This document shows, piece after piece, positions 1-7,872 of a stretch of 13,978 nt of DNA (positions are counted from its first letter, which is position 1; every line of letters begins with the position of its first letter). A model generated the notes under the pieces. The model worked only from the letters and a program-made list of their open reading frames with translations, searched no databases and had not been told where the DNA came from. Made by a program: the position numbers and the translations under genes. This DNA comes from an uncultured Pseudomonadota bacterium. Lineage in GTDB: Bacteria > Pseudomonadota > Gammaproteobacteria > Methylococcales > Methylomonadaceae. The stretch is taken from assembly GCA_903904275.1 (NCBI GenBank), contig CAIVBX010000106.1, positions 1 through 13,978 of the forward strand, in the 5' to 3' direction.

Positions 1-1
1 C

Positions 2-208
2 GTAACGGCAAATGTATTTTTACAATTTCTATTTGACTTAAATGTTATTTGTTATATAGAAAAAACAGAAGATCATAAGACTTTTATTCATTGGTGTTTT
101 AAAGATAGAAGTTACGCCAACATTTCTCCGAAGATAAAAACTGAAATGGAATATCAAGTTTTTTATGGTTTAGCTAAAGCTCTAAATCTTGGAAAAGAGC
201 TAGAATGA
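2..208 (+). CDS. C-terminal end of an unidentified protein (5' end off the window)
   Basis: A frame open from base 2 to the TGA at 206-208 gives 68 residues, so the start lies left of the window. The visible part runs from VTANVFLQF through YIEKTEDHKTFIHWCFKDRS to ANISPKIKTEMEYQ and ends KALNLGKELE. Codon use looks like that of the real genes nearby. From memory, the pattern (hydrophobic strand, CYIE, HWCFKDRS, NISPKIKT, a final short helix) resembles the C-terminus of large P-loop ATPase-like proteins found near defence genes. No Walker motif is visible here, so that is weak. It reads in the same direction as the AIPR gene, about 300 bases upstream of it, and would belong to the same putative island. 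Function is unassigned. Confidence 0.6.
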   Translation, partial: VTANVFLQFLFDLNVICYIEKTEDHKTFIHWCFKDRSYANISPKIKTEMEYQVFYGLAKALNLGKELE

Positions 209-512
209 TTTGCCGATGAATGTAAAAGTTGGGGGTATAAAACCAACGTATAAAAGTATTAAATTTACTTTAAAGTTTTAACACACTACTGAAAGTCATC
301 CAAACACGCCGCCCACTTCAACAACGCCTCGCATTTTTCAGACATATAATTCTAACGGGCGTAATGTTTTGATAATACTACTCCAGCCATTTTTAGAATT
401 ACATTTGCTACTTGATACCTGTAAAAAAACAGCTTGTCGTTAATAAACGACCTTACTTGAAAATACATGATTACTTTATTCAAAACAGAACAGTTAGGCA
501 TTGGATTCGATT
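209..512. other. Intergenic stretch upstream of the AIPR gene
   Basis: About 300 bases without a convincing gene. It holds a perfect inverted repeat at 436-451 (listed separately), a 19-codon open frame on the minus strand at 286-345 that could be a gene remnant, and a GTTAGGC heptamer at 493-499 just before the AIPR start. No clear sigma-70 promoter with good spacing was found, and no RNA gene was recognised. Confidence 0.5.
436..451. promoter_or_regulatory. Perfect inverted repeat GTCGTT-AATA-AACGAC
   Basis: Six-base arms separated by AATA form a perfect palindrome about 62 bases before the preferred AIPR start. It could be an operator for the AIPR gene. Read on the minus strand, it is followed after five bases by a run of seven T, so a weak terminator for minus-strand transcription is the alternative. 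The sequence does not decide between them. Confidence 0.3.
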
Positions 513-2171
513 ATGAACATTAACGTCAGCATTATCGACCAGCGAATTACTAAAATCATTGAACAACATCCTGATTGGTTCCCAGAAGGTGATATTAACA
601 AACAAAAATCCAGTGCATTTGTGTTGCTGTGCATGGCAACAGTTCTCGATATTGAACTTGAAGATGCGGTTGAATTATTAACTGATGGCGGTAACGATGC
701 GGGTGTTGATGGCTTGTTTATTGGTGAAGTTGAAGACGGTGAATTTTTAGTCACCATTTTTCAAGCTAAATACAAAGTCAAAGATTTATCAGGTTCGGCA
801 AACTTTCCTGAAAATGCAATTGAAAAAGCCATTGGCACAATTCAAGTGTTATTCGACCCACGCCGCAAAGTTGCTCTAAATCCAAAAATTGCCCCGAAAA
901 TTGAGGAGATTCGCTCGTTAATTGGCGACGGTTACATTCCGACCGTGCGAGTGATTTTATGCAACAACGGTGCAAGCTGGACAAGTGCCGCGCAACAATG
1001 GCTCGATGAAGCAACAAAAAGTTACGGTGATAAAGTGCATTTTTCGCATTTTAATCATGAATCGATTGTCAGCATTTTGCAGCGTAGCAAATCAGTAGAC
1101 ACGCAATTAGTTTTGAACGGTAAAGCGATTGTTGAAGATATGAATTTTATGCGCGTGTTAGTTGGCAGAGTATCGGCGCAAGAAATTCAACGACTATTTA
1201 ATCAACACGGTGATAAATTGCTTGAGCGCAATATCCGTCGTTATTTAGGTTTGCATTCTAATCGAGTTAATTTAGCTATTCATGACACGCTGACTGATCC
1301 GAGCAAATCGGATAAATTTTATTTTTACAATAACGGCATTACGGTTGTTTGCGATAAATTTGATTACAACGCCTTTCAAAAAGAAGATTTTCAAGTTCAA
1401 ATCAAAAATATGCAGGTTATCAACGGCGGGCAAACGTGTCGCACAATTCAAGAAACGTTAAGCGACACGAAAATTCCGCCTGAATCTGCGTATGTCATGA
1501 TTCGGATTTATCAGTTAGCAGAAACCGAAAAGGATTTTATTCGAGATATTACTTACGCGACCAACAGCCAAAACCCTGTTGATTTGCGTGATTTGCATTC
1601 AAACGATTCGTTGCAAAAGCAACTTGAAACGGGCATTGAAAGTTTAGGTTATACCTACAAACGCCAACGTGAAGAAGGTGGCAGCGGTTCTAATGTTGTG
1701 ACGAGTTCAATTGTAGCGGAATCGGTGTTGGCGATTTGGCGCAAAAAACCACATCAAGCTAAATTTAGACGCAAAGAACATTTTGATAAACTTTACACTG
1801 AAATTTTTGATAATTTGAATGCGTCGCAAGCGGTTTTAGCGGTTATTATTTTTCGCATGGTGGAAACACAACGTAAAAAAATGACACCTGAAAATTCGAC
1901 CAATTTTTTACTTTATGCGTCGCATTACATCAGTATGTTGATAGGAAGTAATTTGTTGTTAGAGCAGGGTATTAAGTTTGATGAAATTTCACACCGAAAT
2001 TTTAAAGATTTGCTTTCGACCTTTGAAATACGGCACGATGAATTTTATCGAAACGCAATTTCAAAAATAGAACGTGCATTAGTTTCATGCTATGGTGAAA
2101 GAGAAATTTCATTACAACAATTATCCGCAACATTTAGACGTGGCGATTTACTTGAAATGTTGACTTTATAG
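513..2171 (+). CDS. AIPR-family (abortive infection phage resistance) protein
   Basis: 552 residues from the ATG at 513; an in-frame TTG at 501 would add four. Residues 58-86 contain GGNDAGVDG followed by FLVTIFQAKYK, the spacing of a PD-(D/E)XK or Mrr-like nuclease core, with Asp66 and Gln84-Ala-Lys86 as candidate catalytic residues. The AIPR signature follows: NIRRYLG near 240, FYNNGITVV near 271, VINGGQTCRTI near 302 and YATNSQNPVDLRDLHSND near 348-365. AIPR proteins are known from phage-abortive systems and from restriction-like defence loci and are predicted or shown nucleases; the target of this one is unknown. Length is normal and no frame break is seen, so it looks functional. It stands alone, with no partner gene between it and the ssrA fragment. 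An island-borne antiphage role is inferred from family and context. Confidence 0.85.
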   Translation: MNINVSIIDQRITKIIEQHPDWFPEGDINKQKSSAFVLLCMATVLDIELEDAVELLTDGGNDAGVDGLFIGEVEDGEFLVTIFQAKYKVKDLSGSANFPENAIEKAIGTIQVLFDPRRKVALNPKIAPKIEEIRSLIGDGYIPTVRVILCNNGASWTSAAQQWLDEATKSYGDKVHFSHFNHESIVSILQRSKSVDTQLVLNGKAIVEDMNFMRVLVGRVSAQEIQRLFNQHGDKLLERNIRRYLGLHSNRVNLAIHDTLTDPSKSDKFYFYNNGITVVCDKFDYNAFQKEDFQVQIKNMQVINGGQTCRTIQETLSDTKIPPESAYVMIRIYQLAETEKDFIRDITYATNSQNPVDLRDLHSNDSLQKQLETGIESLGYTYKRQREEGGSGSNVVTSSIVAESVLAIWRKKPHQAKFRRKEHFDKLYTEIFDNLNASQAVLAVIIFRMVETQRKKMTPENSTNFLLYASHYISMLIGSNLLLEQGIKFDEISHRNFKDLLSTFEIRHDEFYRNAISKIERALVSCYGEREISLQQLSATFRRGDLLEMLTL

Positions 2172-2243
2172 CAATAACTTTTAGAATCGGCACAGCAATG
2201 GTAATTTTTATTTATAGATGGTTGATTTTATGAGTATTCAACA

Positions 2244-2269
2244 GGGTTCAATTCCCCCCGCCTCCACCA
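2244..2269 (+). other. ssrA (3' fragment): Isolated 3' end of tmRNA (ssrA); probable att site
   Basis: The stretch starts GGGTTCAATTCCC (T-arm with loop TTCAATT), continues CCCGCCTCC (3' acceptor strand) and ends ACCA with an encoded CCA. The acceptor strand CGCCTCC with discriminator A fits gammaproteobacterial tmRNA beginning GGGGGCG. A tRNA-Tyr or tRNA-Ser end fits less well. Bases 5' of GGG no longer pair with the T-stem (CA against CC), and an AIPR gene ends only 72 bases upstream, so no tmRNA body is present. This is a duplicated 3' end as left by site-specific integration, not a working gene. Confidence 0.75.
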
Positions 2270-2302
2270 AATATAGATTCAAAGACGTTTATTAAAATTC
2301 AC

Positions 2303-2336
2303 AAAGTCGCAACTCGAAAGGGTTAGCGGCTTTTTT
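2303..2336 (+). terminator. Rho-independent terminator behind the ssrA fragment
   Basis: GTCGCAACTC (2306-2315), a GAAA tetraloop, then GGGTTAGCGGC (2320-2330) form a ten-pair stem with one bulged A and two G-T pairs, followed by six T. Flanking A and T runs can extend it. The position, 34 bases after the CCA, suits the original ssrA terminator, which would mark this as the native chromosome side of the junction. Confidence 0.85.
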
Positions 2337-2364
2337 ATTGTTCAAAGATGTTCAATAAAATACA

Positions 2365-2394
2365 TTGACATCACCTCGCAATAAGGGATATTTT
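2365..2394 (+). promoter_or_regulatory. Possible sigma-70 promoter for the chemoreceptor
   Basis: A perfect TTGACA at 2365-2370 lies 18 bases before TATTTT at 2389-2394, about 110 bases upstream of the chemoreceptor start. The -10 match is modest. No sigma-28 type promoter was recognised between the terminator and the gene. Confidence 0.3.
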
Positions 2395-2505
2395 TCGAGA
2401 TACATTCAACTTATGATGTTAAATTTGGCTTATTATTTGCTAGAAATAGAACTTATTATCACTTCTCATTGAGAGTATTTTTAACATAATTAAAGTGAGC
2501 GAAAA

Positions 2506-4216
2506 ATGTTTAACAATTCAACAATCAAACTACGTTTAATCATGTTGGTTAGTTTTATGTCTGGTGTTTTATTAGTTACAAATGGAGATTTGGATTAGTC
2601 GGAATAAACCAGTGTAATAATAGCGTAGAGAGTATTTATACAAACAAGCTAGTTTCCACAAGAGAATTAGGAAATATAAGAGACAAGCTGACAAAGGAAA
2701 GACTTACCATCGCAAATAGCATCATTTTTAAAGATGAATCGATTAAAAATATCGAACTAATTGAAAAATTAGAAATAGAACTCAACAAAGCCTGGGATAT
2801 TTATGCGGCAACACCATTAGGGATTTGGGTTCGACGATAGATACTAGTAGCAATGATGAAGCGGGGGAGATGTTGAAATCTATGCAGGTAATGCAAGGGA
2901 CAATTGTTGAATTTATTCATGCTCAAGAGATGATGTCTAAAAAACATGTTGATGGCTGGAGTAGTGAAAGAATGAATACGTCAAAGTTTCACGGCTCTTA
3001 CAGAACAATGGCTGAATGTTAATGATATGGTAGGTGGTCATATCGCAGTAAAATTGCGTATTGTAGACATTCTCAATAAGTATGGTCAGGGAGATTTTTC
3101 GGAAGATATGGAAAATCTCCCTAATGAAAAAGCGAAGGTATCAAATGCAGTGGTTGCTTTGAAAATAAAGCTCCTCTCAATTAACAATGAAATTTCATCA
3201 TTAGTTGTAGCAGGTGAAAAAGGTGATTTTTCAAAACGTGCTGATACGACTAAATATGATTTCATGTTTAAGTCTATGTTAATTAACTTAAACAATTTAG
3301 TTGAAACCTGTGATGAGGCATTTAATGACGTGTTATGTATTGCAAATGCGTTGGCAAAAGGCGATTTAACGCAATCGATTACTAAAGATTATCCTGGTGT
3401 TTTTGGTCAAGTAAAAACGGGTATGAACATCACCACTGAAAATCTAAAAACATTGATAGATGAAATTAAAGGCTCGACCAACATTATTTCATCCTCAGCA
3501 AAAGAAATTGCGACAGGTAATAATGATTTATCGCATCGCACAGAAGAACAAGCCGCAAGTTTAGAAGAAACAGCTGCAAGTATGCAGGAGCTAACATCAA
3601 CTGTTCGGCATAATAGCGAAAATGCAAAACAAGCAAATACGCTCGCGTTTGGCGCAACAGAAACAGCAAATAAAGGGGTTTTAGTTGTCGAACAGGTGGT
3701 TAGTACGATGGAAAATATCAACGAATCATCATTGCGTATTGTCGATATTATTTCTGTTATTGATGATATTGCTTTTCAAACTAACATTTTGGCATTGAAT
3801 GCGGCGGTTGAAGCGGCGCGTGCAGGTGAACAAGGGAAAGGTTTTGCCGTTGTCGCAGTTGAAGTTCGTAATTTGGCGCAACGTGCAGCAAATGCGGCGG
3901 GAGAGATTAAACGTTTAATCAGCGATTCGGGGAACGTGTATCTAGCGGTAGCAAACAAGTCACAGATGCGGGTAGAACCATGCACGACATTGTAAATTCT
4001 ATTCAAAGTGTAACTAGCATCATTTCCGAAATTGCTAGTGCTTCGGAACAACAAAATGCAGGGATTGCTCAAGTTTCTCAAGCAATTACTTCAATGGACG
4101 ATGTAACGCAACAAAATGCGGCGATGGTAGAAGAAATCGCCGCGGCGGCTGGCTCGTTAGAATCGCAAACCATCAACTTATCCATAGGAATGGCAAAATT
4201 CAAAACAGGTTATTAG
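2506..4216 (+). pseudogene. Methyl-accepting chemotaxis protein, frameshifted and internally deleted
   Basis: The remains read in order through frames 1, 3, 2, 3, 2. ATG 2506 gives MFNNSTIKLRLIMLVSFMSG and the start of the first membrane helix, stopping at 2598. Frame 3 continues FGLVGINQCNNSVESIYTNK to about 2820, the first part of a four-helix ligand domain. Frame 2 (2825-3022) starts at DTSSNDEAGEMLKSMQ, the end of a HAMP domain, and runs to FHGSYRTMAE. Frame 3 resumes at VNDMVGGHIAVK and carries the signalling hairpin with IAFQTNILALNAAVEAARAG near 3770-3830. One lost base near 3930 shifts to frame 2, which finishes the signalling helix at 4216. The second half of the sensor, the second membrane helix and most of HAMP appear to be missing, so several separate lesions are present. 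An intact receptor would relay signals to CheA/CheW; this copy is very probably dead. Sequencing error could explain a frameshift but not the missing domain. Confidence 0.85.
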
Positions 4217-4253
4217 CCAAGTTTTATCTACCTTTTCCCCTAGAAAACGTCGC

Positions 4254-6038
4254 ATGATTATTTCGGCTGAAAATTTATTACAAAATATGCCTGTTTCAGC
4301 ATTTGTATTAAACGCCCAACATCAAGTAGTTATTTGGAACAAAGCCTGTGAACAACTGACAGGCTTGAAAGCAACACAAATGATGGATACAAATGAACAT
4401 TGGCGCGGTTTTTATACAGAAAATCGTCCATGTTTAGCGGATTTATTGCTCGACAGCACGCTTGGCGATATGACACGATTGTACGAACAAGTCAGCAATT
4501 TTAATTCTCAAAGTGACATTTACCATGCCGAAAATTGGTGTTTAATGCCCGATGGGCGGCGACTTTATTTGGTTATCGACGCAGGAACAATTTGCAATGA
4601 ACATGGTGACGTTGTGGCAATTGTAGAAACACAACGCGACCGTACCGAACAACGTCTTATCATGCAAGCTCTCTCAGAAAGTGAGCAGCGCATTTCATCA
4701 ATTCTCGCATCTGCGATGGATGCGATTATTACCGTAGATCAAAATTTTCATATCACGTTATTTAATGCGGCAGCGGTGCGGATTTTCGGGTGCGCTACCG
4801 ATTTTGCTATTGGGCAATTGATTACCCATTTTATCCCGCCACATTGTCACGCTTTATTTCAACAATTTTTGAGCTTTGATCAGACCGCAAAAAATCAAAC
4901 GTGGATTTCTGAAGGTTTGAGCGCACGTCGAATTAACGGCGAAGAATTTGTGATTGAAGCAACATTTTCACCACTCGAAATTAACGGACAAAAATTTTTC
5001 ACTCTGATTTTGCGTGATGTGAATGACCGTTACATTACCGAAAAAAAAATAGACCGATTGCAACAAGAAAAAGGTTATTTGCAAGAAGTGATTAACGATG
5101 ACCACAATCCCAGCGATTTTGTCAGCGGCTCAAAAATCATGCGGACGGTTTTAGAGCAAATTCATATGGTGGCACGAACAGATACGACAGTTTTATTGCT
5201 GGGTGAAACAGGTACAGGCAAAGAATTATTAGCGCGTTCAATCCATGAATTTAGTGACCGCCACGCGTCAATTATGGTGAAAATAAATTGCGCGGTATTA
5301 CCTGCGGATTTGATTGAAAGTGAATTATTTGGACATGAAAAAGGCGCGTTCACAGGTGCAACTCAGCAACGAAAAGGACGTTTTGAACTCGCACATGGCG
5401 GCAGTTTATTTTTAGATGAAGTGGGCGAATTATCACCATCGGCACAAACAAAATTATTGCGTGTCTTACAAGAACAAGAATTTGAGCGAGTTGGCGGAAG
5501 TGAAACGATTAAAACGGATGTTCGTTTGATTGCCGCGACGAATCGAGATTTAGCCGAAGAAGTACGATTAGGACGATTTCGCGCCGATTTGTATTATCGA
5601 CTGAACGTGTTTCCCGTTCACGTTCCAGCCTTGCGCGAACGAGTCGAGGATATTCCGTTGTTAGCACATTTTTTCTTGCCACGTTATGCCAAAAAATTCG
5701 GCAAACCATTAAAAAGTATTGATGCAAAAAGTTTAGAAAATTTGCAGCAATATCATTGGGCAGGCAATGTGCGTGAATTGCAAAATGTCATCGAACGCGC
5801 GGTGATTTTGTCACAGGGGAACGTGTTAAAAATTGAACCGTTATTAACTTCTTCAACGTCTAATTTGCAAACGAATCTATTGAAAACGTTAGAAACTGTC
5901 GAGCGTGAACATATTTTACAAACGCTTGAAACAACATCATGGGTAATTTCAGGTTTTAAAGGCGCGGCGGCAATTTTAGGCATGAATCCAAATACCTTGC
6001 GTTCACGAATGTTAAAACTGGGTATTTACAAAAATTAA
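4254..6038 (+). CDS. PAS-PAS sigma-54 enhancer-binding transcription activator
   Basis: 594 residues. A first PAS domain lies at about 8-125 (SAFVLNAQHQVVIWNKACEQ, then a YTENRPCLADLLL stretch), a second at about 145-260, then a short coiled linker at 262-282. The AAA+ module spans about 288-520, with Walker A GETGTGKE (317-324), the sigma-54 loop GAFTGA (364-369), Walker B LFLDEVGE (385-392) and the arginine-finger region FRADLYYRLNVF (442-453). A Fis-type helix-turn-helix occupies 566-590. There is no receiver domain, so the signal is probably sensed directly by the PAS domains in the cytoplasm; the ligand is unknown. The start lacks a clear Shine-Dalgarno sequence, and the gene begins 37 bases after the decayed chemoreceptor. 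It lies directly before an operon with a -24/-12 promoter, its likely target. NorR-like or NifA-like naming is not justified because the N-terminus differs from both. Confidence 0.95.
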   Translation: MIISAENLLQNMPVSAFVLNAQHQVVIWNKACEQLTGLKATQMMDTNEHWRGFYTENRPCLADLLLDSTLGDMTRLYEQVSNFNSQSDIYHAENWCLMPDGRRLYLVIDAGTICNEHGDVVAIVETQRDRTEQRLIMQALSESEQRISSILASAMDAIITVDQNFHITLFNAAAVRIFGCATDFAIGQLITHFIPPHCHALFQQFLSFDQTAKNQTWISEGLSARRINGEEFVIEATFSPLEINGQKFFTLILRDVNDRYITEKKIDRLQQEKGYLQEVINDDHNPSDFVSGSKIMRTVLEQIHMVARTDTTVLLLGETGTGKELLARSIHEFSDRHASIMVKINCAVLPADLIESELFGHEKGAFTGATQQRKGRFELAHGGSLFLDEVGELSPSAQTKLLRVLQEQEFERVGGSETIKTDVRLIAATNRDLAEEVRLGRFRADLYYRLNVFPVHVPALRERVEDIPLLAHFFLPRYAKKFGKPLKSIDAKSLENLQQYHWAGNVRELQNVIERAVILSQGNVLKIEPLLTSSTSNLQTNLLKTLETVEREHILQTLETTSWVISGFKGAAAILGMNPNTLRSRMLKLGIYKN

Positions 6039-6042
6039 AAAT

Positions 6043-6085
6043 CACGATATTTCGTAAACGCACGATATTTAGTGATTTTATCGTG
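6043..6085. promoter_or_regulatory. CACGATA repeats, candidate enhancer site (UAS) for the activator
   Basis: CACGATATTT occurs at 6043-6052 and again at 6061-6070; the reverse complement TATCGTG is at 6079-6085. The three elements start exactly 18 bases apart. The first copy is itself nearly palindromic (CACGA-TATT-TCGTA), and the second and third form a seven-base inverted repeat. The group sits about 100-145 bases before the predicted start of the sigma-54 promoter, the usual distance for an enhancer-binding protein site. It could instead be a weak terminator for the activator gene, but it has no T-run. Binding is inferred. Confidence 0.5.
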
Positions 6086-6160
6086 TAATCATTTCCATTA
6101 TTTTCCCCCTCAAAAATCTAAACTACTGATTTTATTTTAATTATTTTCATAAGTTAATCG

Positions 6161-6176
6161 CGGCACAACGCTTGCA
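6161..6176 (+). promoter_or_regulatory. Sigma-54 (-24/-12) promoter of the efflux operon
   Basis: cGGCAC-AACGC-TTGCA matches the consensus TGGCAC-N5-TTGCA at all positions but the first. The GG and GC pairs are separated by exactly ten bases, the strict requirement for RpoN. Transcription should start near 6187, about 34 bases before the GTG of the transporter gene. A sigma-54 activator gene ends just upstream, which strongly supports the call. Confidence 0.85.
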
Positions 6177-6182
6177 ATCCAC

Positions 6183-6199
6183 ATAGAATATGATTCTAT
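6183..6199. promoter_or_regulatory. Perfect 17-bp palindrome at the predicted transcription start
   Basis: ATAGAAT-ATG-ATTCTAT has perfect seven-base arms around three bases and covers the start predicted from the -24/-12 element. It could be an operator for a repressor that blocks initiation, or a 5' hairpin in the leader mRNA just before the ribosome binding site at 6207-6212. The palindrome is seen; its role is inferred. Confidence 0.4.
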
Positions 6200-6220
6200 T
6201 TTGCATGAGGAGATGGCAGC

Positions 6221-7870
6221 GTGAAAAAAACTGATGACAATGACCGCGCCGCGTGGGCAACGTTGACACATGACAGTCTCAACACATCCAAAACGCATAA
6301 ACCAGCCCTAACTAAAATCGAATTTGTCTTTTTAAATTTCGGCTTGTTGCTTGGTAACATTCTGGTTTTATTCAACACAGGCGCATTTGCCTCTGTCACA
6401 TTGCACGCGGCGGGTGATTTAGGTGTTAGTCCAAGCCACGCGACTTGGATGCAAACGTATTATTTCATTGCTTTAGCGTTATCACTGCCAATCAGCGGTT
6501 GGCTTTCGATGAAAGTTGGCGAAATCCGTTTGTATTTAGGCGGCTTGATTATCATGACATTAGCGTCATTGCTTTGCGCTCTCACGAATGATTTATTTTG
6601 GTTTTTATTAGGACGTGGTTTTCAAGGTTTTTTCGGCGGCTTAACGATTCCACTTTCCCAAACATTGTTAATGCGCCAATACCCACCCGAAGGAAAATCA
6701 TTTGCCGTGGCTTTGTGGAGCATGGCGGCGTTAAGTCCTTTTACAATTGCCCCTGCGGTTGGTGGTTGGATTGGCGATGAATTCGGCTGGAGATGGTTAT
6801 TTTATTTGAACGTACCATTACCACTTTTAGCCGCTGGTTTGACGTGGGCATTATTAAGCGAAGAAATCCATATCCCGCGCAAAATTCCATTCGACGGCAT
6901 CGGTTTTTTGTTATTAGCAGGCGCGTTGATATGTTTGCAAACTGTATTAAATCAAGGTCAAGATTCTGACTGGTATAACGCGCCATATTTGGTTTGGCTA
7001 ACAATTTTAGGCGTTTTATTACTCGCCTATTTTGTAATTTGGGAATTGACGGCGCGTACTCCTTTGTTGAATTTACGATTATTCTCGCGACGCAATTTTG
7101 CCATTGGCAGCGTGATGTTGAGCGTGGCATTTATGATGGTTTATGGCTTGTTATCAGTTTTGCTGGTACGTTTGCAATCAGTCGCGGGTTATACGTCATT
7201 TTTAGCAGGCAGCGTTTTATTGCCTTTGATTTTTTTAGCCAAGCCGATGGCGAGCGTGATTCATAAACTTGCCACAAAATTTGATGCACGGCTGTTGATA
7301 TCCATCAATATGTTGTTGTTCGCGCTGTATTGCACATGGTCAAGTGGTTACGATTTTTTCCAACGCGGTAGTTTTTTTGCCCAGCCGTTGTGGTCACAAG
7401 TTTTGGAAGGTTTTTGTTTAGGCGGTTTATTTGTGCCATTGACGACGTTGTTTTTATCAGGTTTAAACACAAAACGGCAAACGCAAGCCGTTGAATTAGG
7501 CGGAATGTTGCGGGTTTTAGGTGGTAGTGTGGCTTCGCCGTTAATGAGTGTGTTTTGGGAACGTCACGCCGCGCAACATCAAATTCGTTTAGTAGATAGA
7601 TTCGCACCTGTGGATTCATTAAGTCGTGAAGTCGTGGGGCGTTTGCGTGACGCTGGTTTACACGATGTGTTAGCGATTTCCAAAGTGAACGCACTTGCCA
7701 ATCAACACGCCGCGATTTTAGGTTTAAATGATACCTTTCGATTAGCAGCATGGTTATTTTTAGGTTTAGCCGCACTCGTTTGGCTCGCAAAACCGACAAT
7801 TCCCAAAAAATTAACTGCCAAAAAAGACCTGCGGCGCGTTGAATTTGAAGATTTAATTGAGGAACCATAA
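6221..7870 (+). CDS. emrB-like: DHA2-family (EmrB-like) multidrug efflux transporter
   Basis: 549 residues from a GTG start, chosen because GAGGAG at 6207-6212 is spaced eight bases before it and the hydrophobic core begins only after a polar N-tail of about 33 residues. It is an MFS drug:proton antiporter of the inner membrane, with hydrophobic segments consistent with the 14-helix DHA2 class. The motif A-like loop GWLSMKVGEIRLYL lies at about 93-106, and the antiporter motif C with its extension, APAVGGWIGDEFGWRWLF, at about 177-194 before YLNVP. It is the first gene of a three-gene operon with an outer-membrane channel and an EmrA-type adaptor, forming a complete EmrAB-TolC-type pump. It lies directly behind a sigma-54 promoter. 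The substrate cannot be read from the sequence. The next gene starts two bases after its stop. Confidence 0.95.
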   Translation: MKKTDDNDRAAWATLTHDSLNTSKTHKPALTKIEFVFLNFGLLLGNILVLFNTGAFASVTLHAAGDLGVSPSHATWMQTYYFIALALSLPISGWLSMKVGEIRLYLGGLIIMTLASLLCALTNDLFWFLLGRGFQGFFGGLTIPLSQTLLMRQYPPEGKSFAVALWSMAALSPFTIAPAVGGWIGDEFGWRWLFYLNVPLPLLAAGLTWALLSEEIHIPRKIPFDGIGFLLLAGALICLQTVLNQGQDSDWYNAPYLVWLTILGVLLLAYFVIWELTARTPLLNLRLFSRRNFAIGSVMLSVAFMMVYGLLSVLLVRLQSVAGYTSFLAGSVLLPLIFLAKPMASVIHKLATKFDARLLISINMLLFALYCTWSSGYDFFQRGSFFAQPLWSQVLEGFCLGGLFVPLTTLFLSGLNTKRQTQAVELGGMLRVLGGSVASPLMSVFWERHAAQHQIRLVDRFAPVDSLSREVVGRLRDAGLHDVLAISKVNALANQHAAILGLNDTFRLAAWLFLGLAALVWLAKPTIPKKLTAKKDLRRVEFEDLIEEP

Positions 7871-7872
7871 GC

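Larger units (their letters stand above)
1..2269. mobile_element. Distal end of a putative integrative island inserted in ssrA
   Basis: The right boundary is the isolated 26-base tmRNA 3' end at 2244-2269. The left end, the integrase and the expected intact ssrA copy are outside the window. Contents seen are a partial unidentified CDS and an AIPR-family gene, both on the plus strand. Integration into the 3' end of ssrA is a common habit of tyrosine-recombinase islands and prophages and leaves exactly such a duplicated fragment. The island extent is inferred; only the att-like fragment is seen directly. Confidence 0.45.

Noticed and set aside
493..499. GTTAGGC just before the AIPR gene, as in an integron cassette boundary
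   Set aside because: The heptamer matches the attC core, but no paired RYYYAAC with complementary inner arms was found upstream (TTCTAAC at 350-356 does not match) and none follows the gene. Probably chance.
501..512. TTG at 501 as the AIPR start
   Set aside because: It adds only four residues before a normal ATG at 513 and has no better ribosome binding site.
2244..2269. A complete tRNA or tmRNA gene
   Set aside because: Only the T-loop, 3' acceptor strand and CCA are present; the preceding bases cannot form the rest and an AIPR gene ends 72 bases upstream.
6741..7130. Minus-strand frame of 129 codons inside the transporter gene
   Set aside because: Antisense shadow of the MFS coding sequence with no family features.
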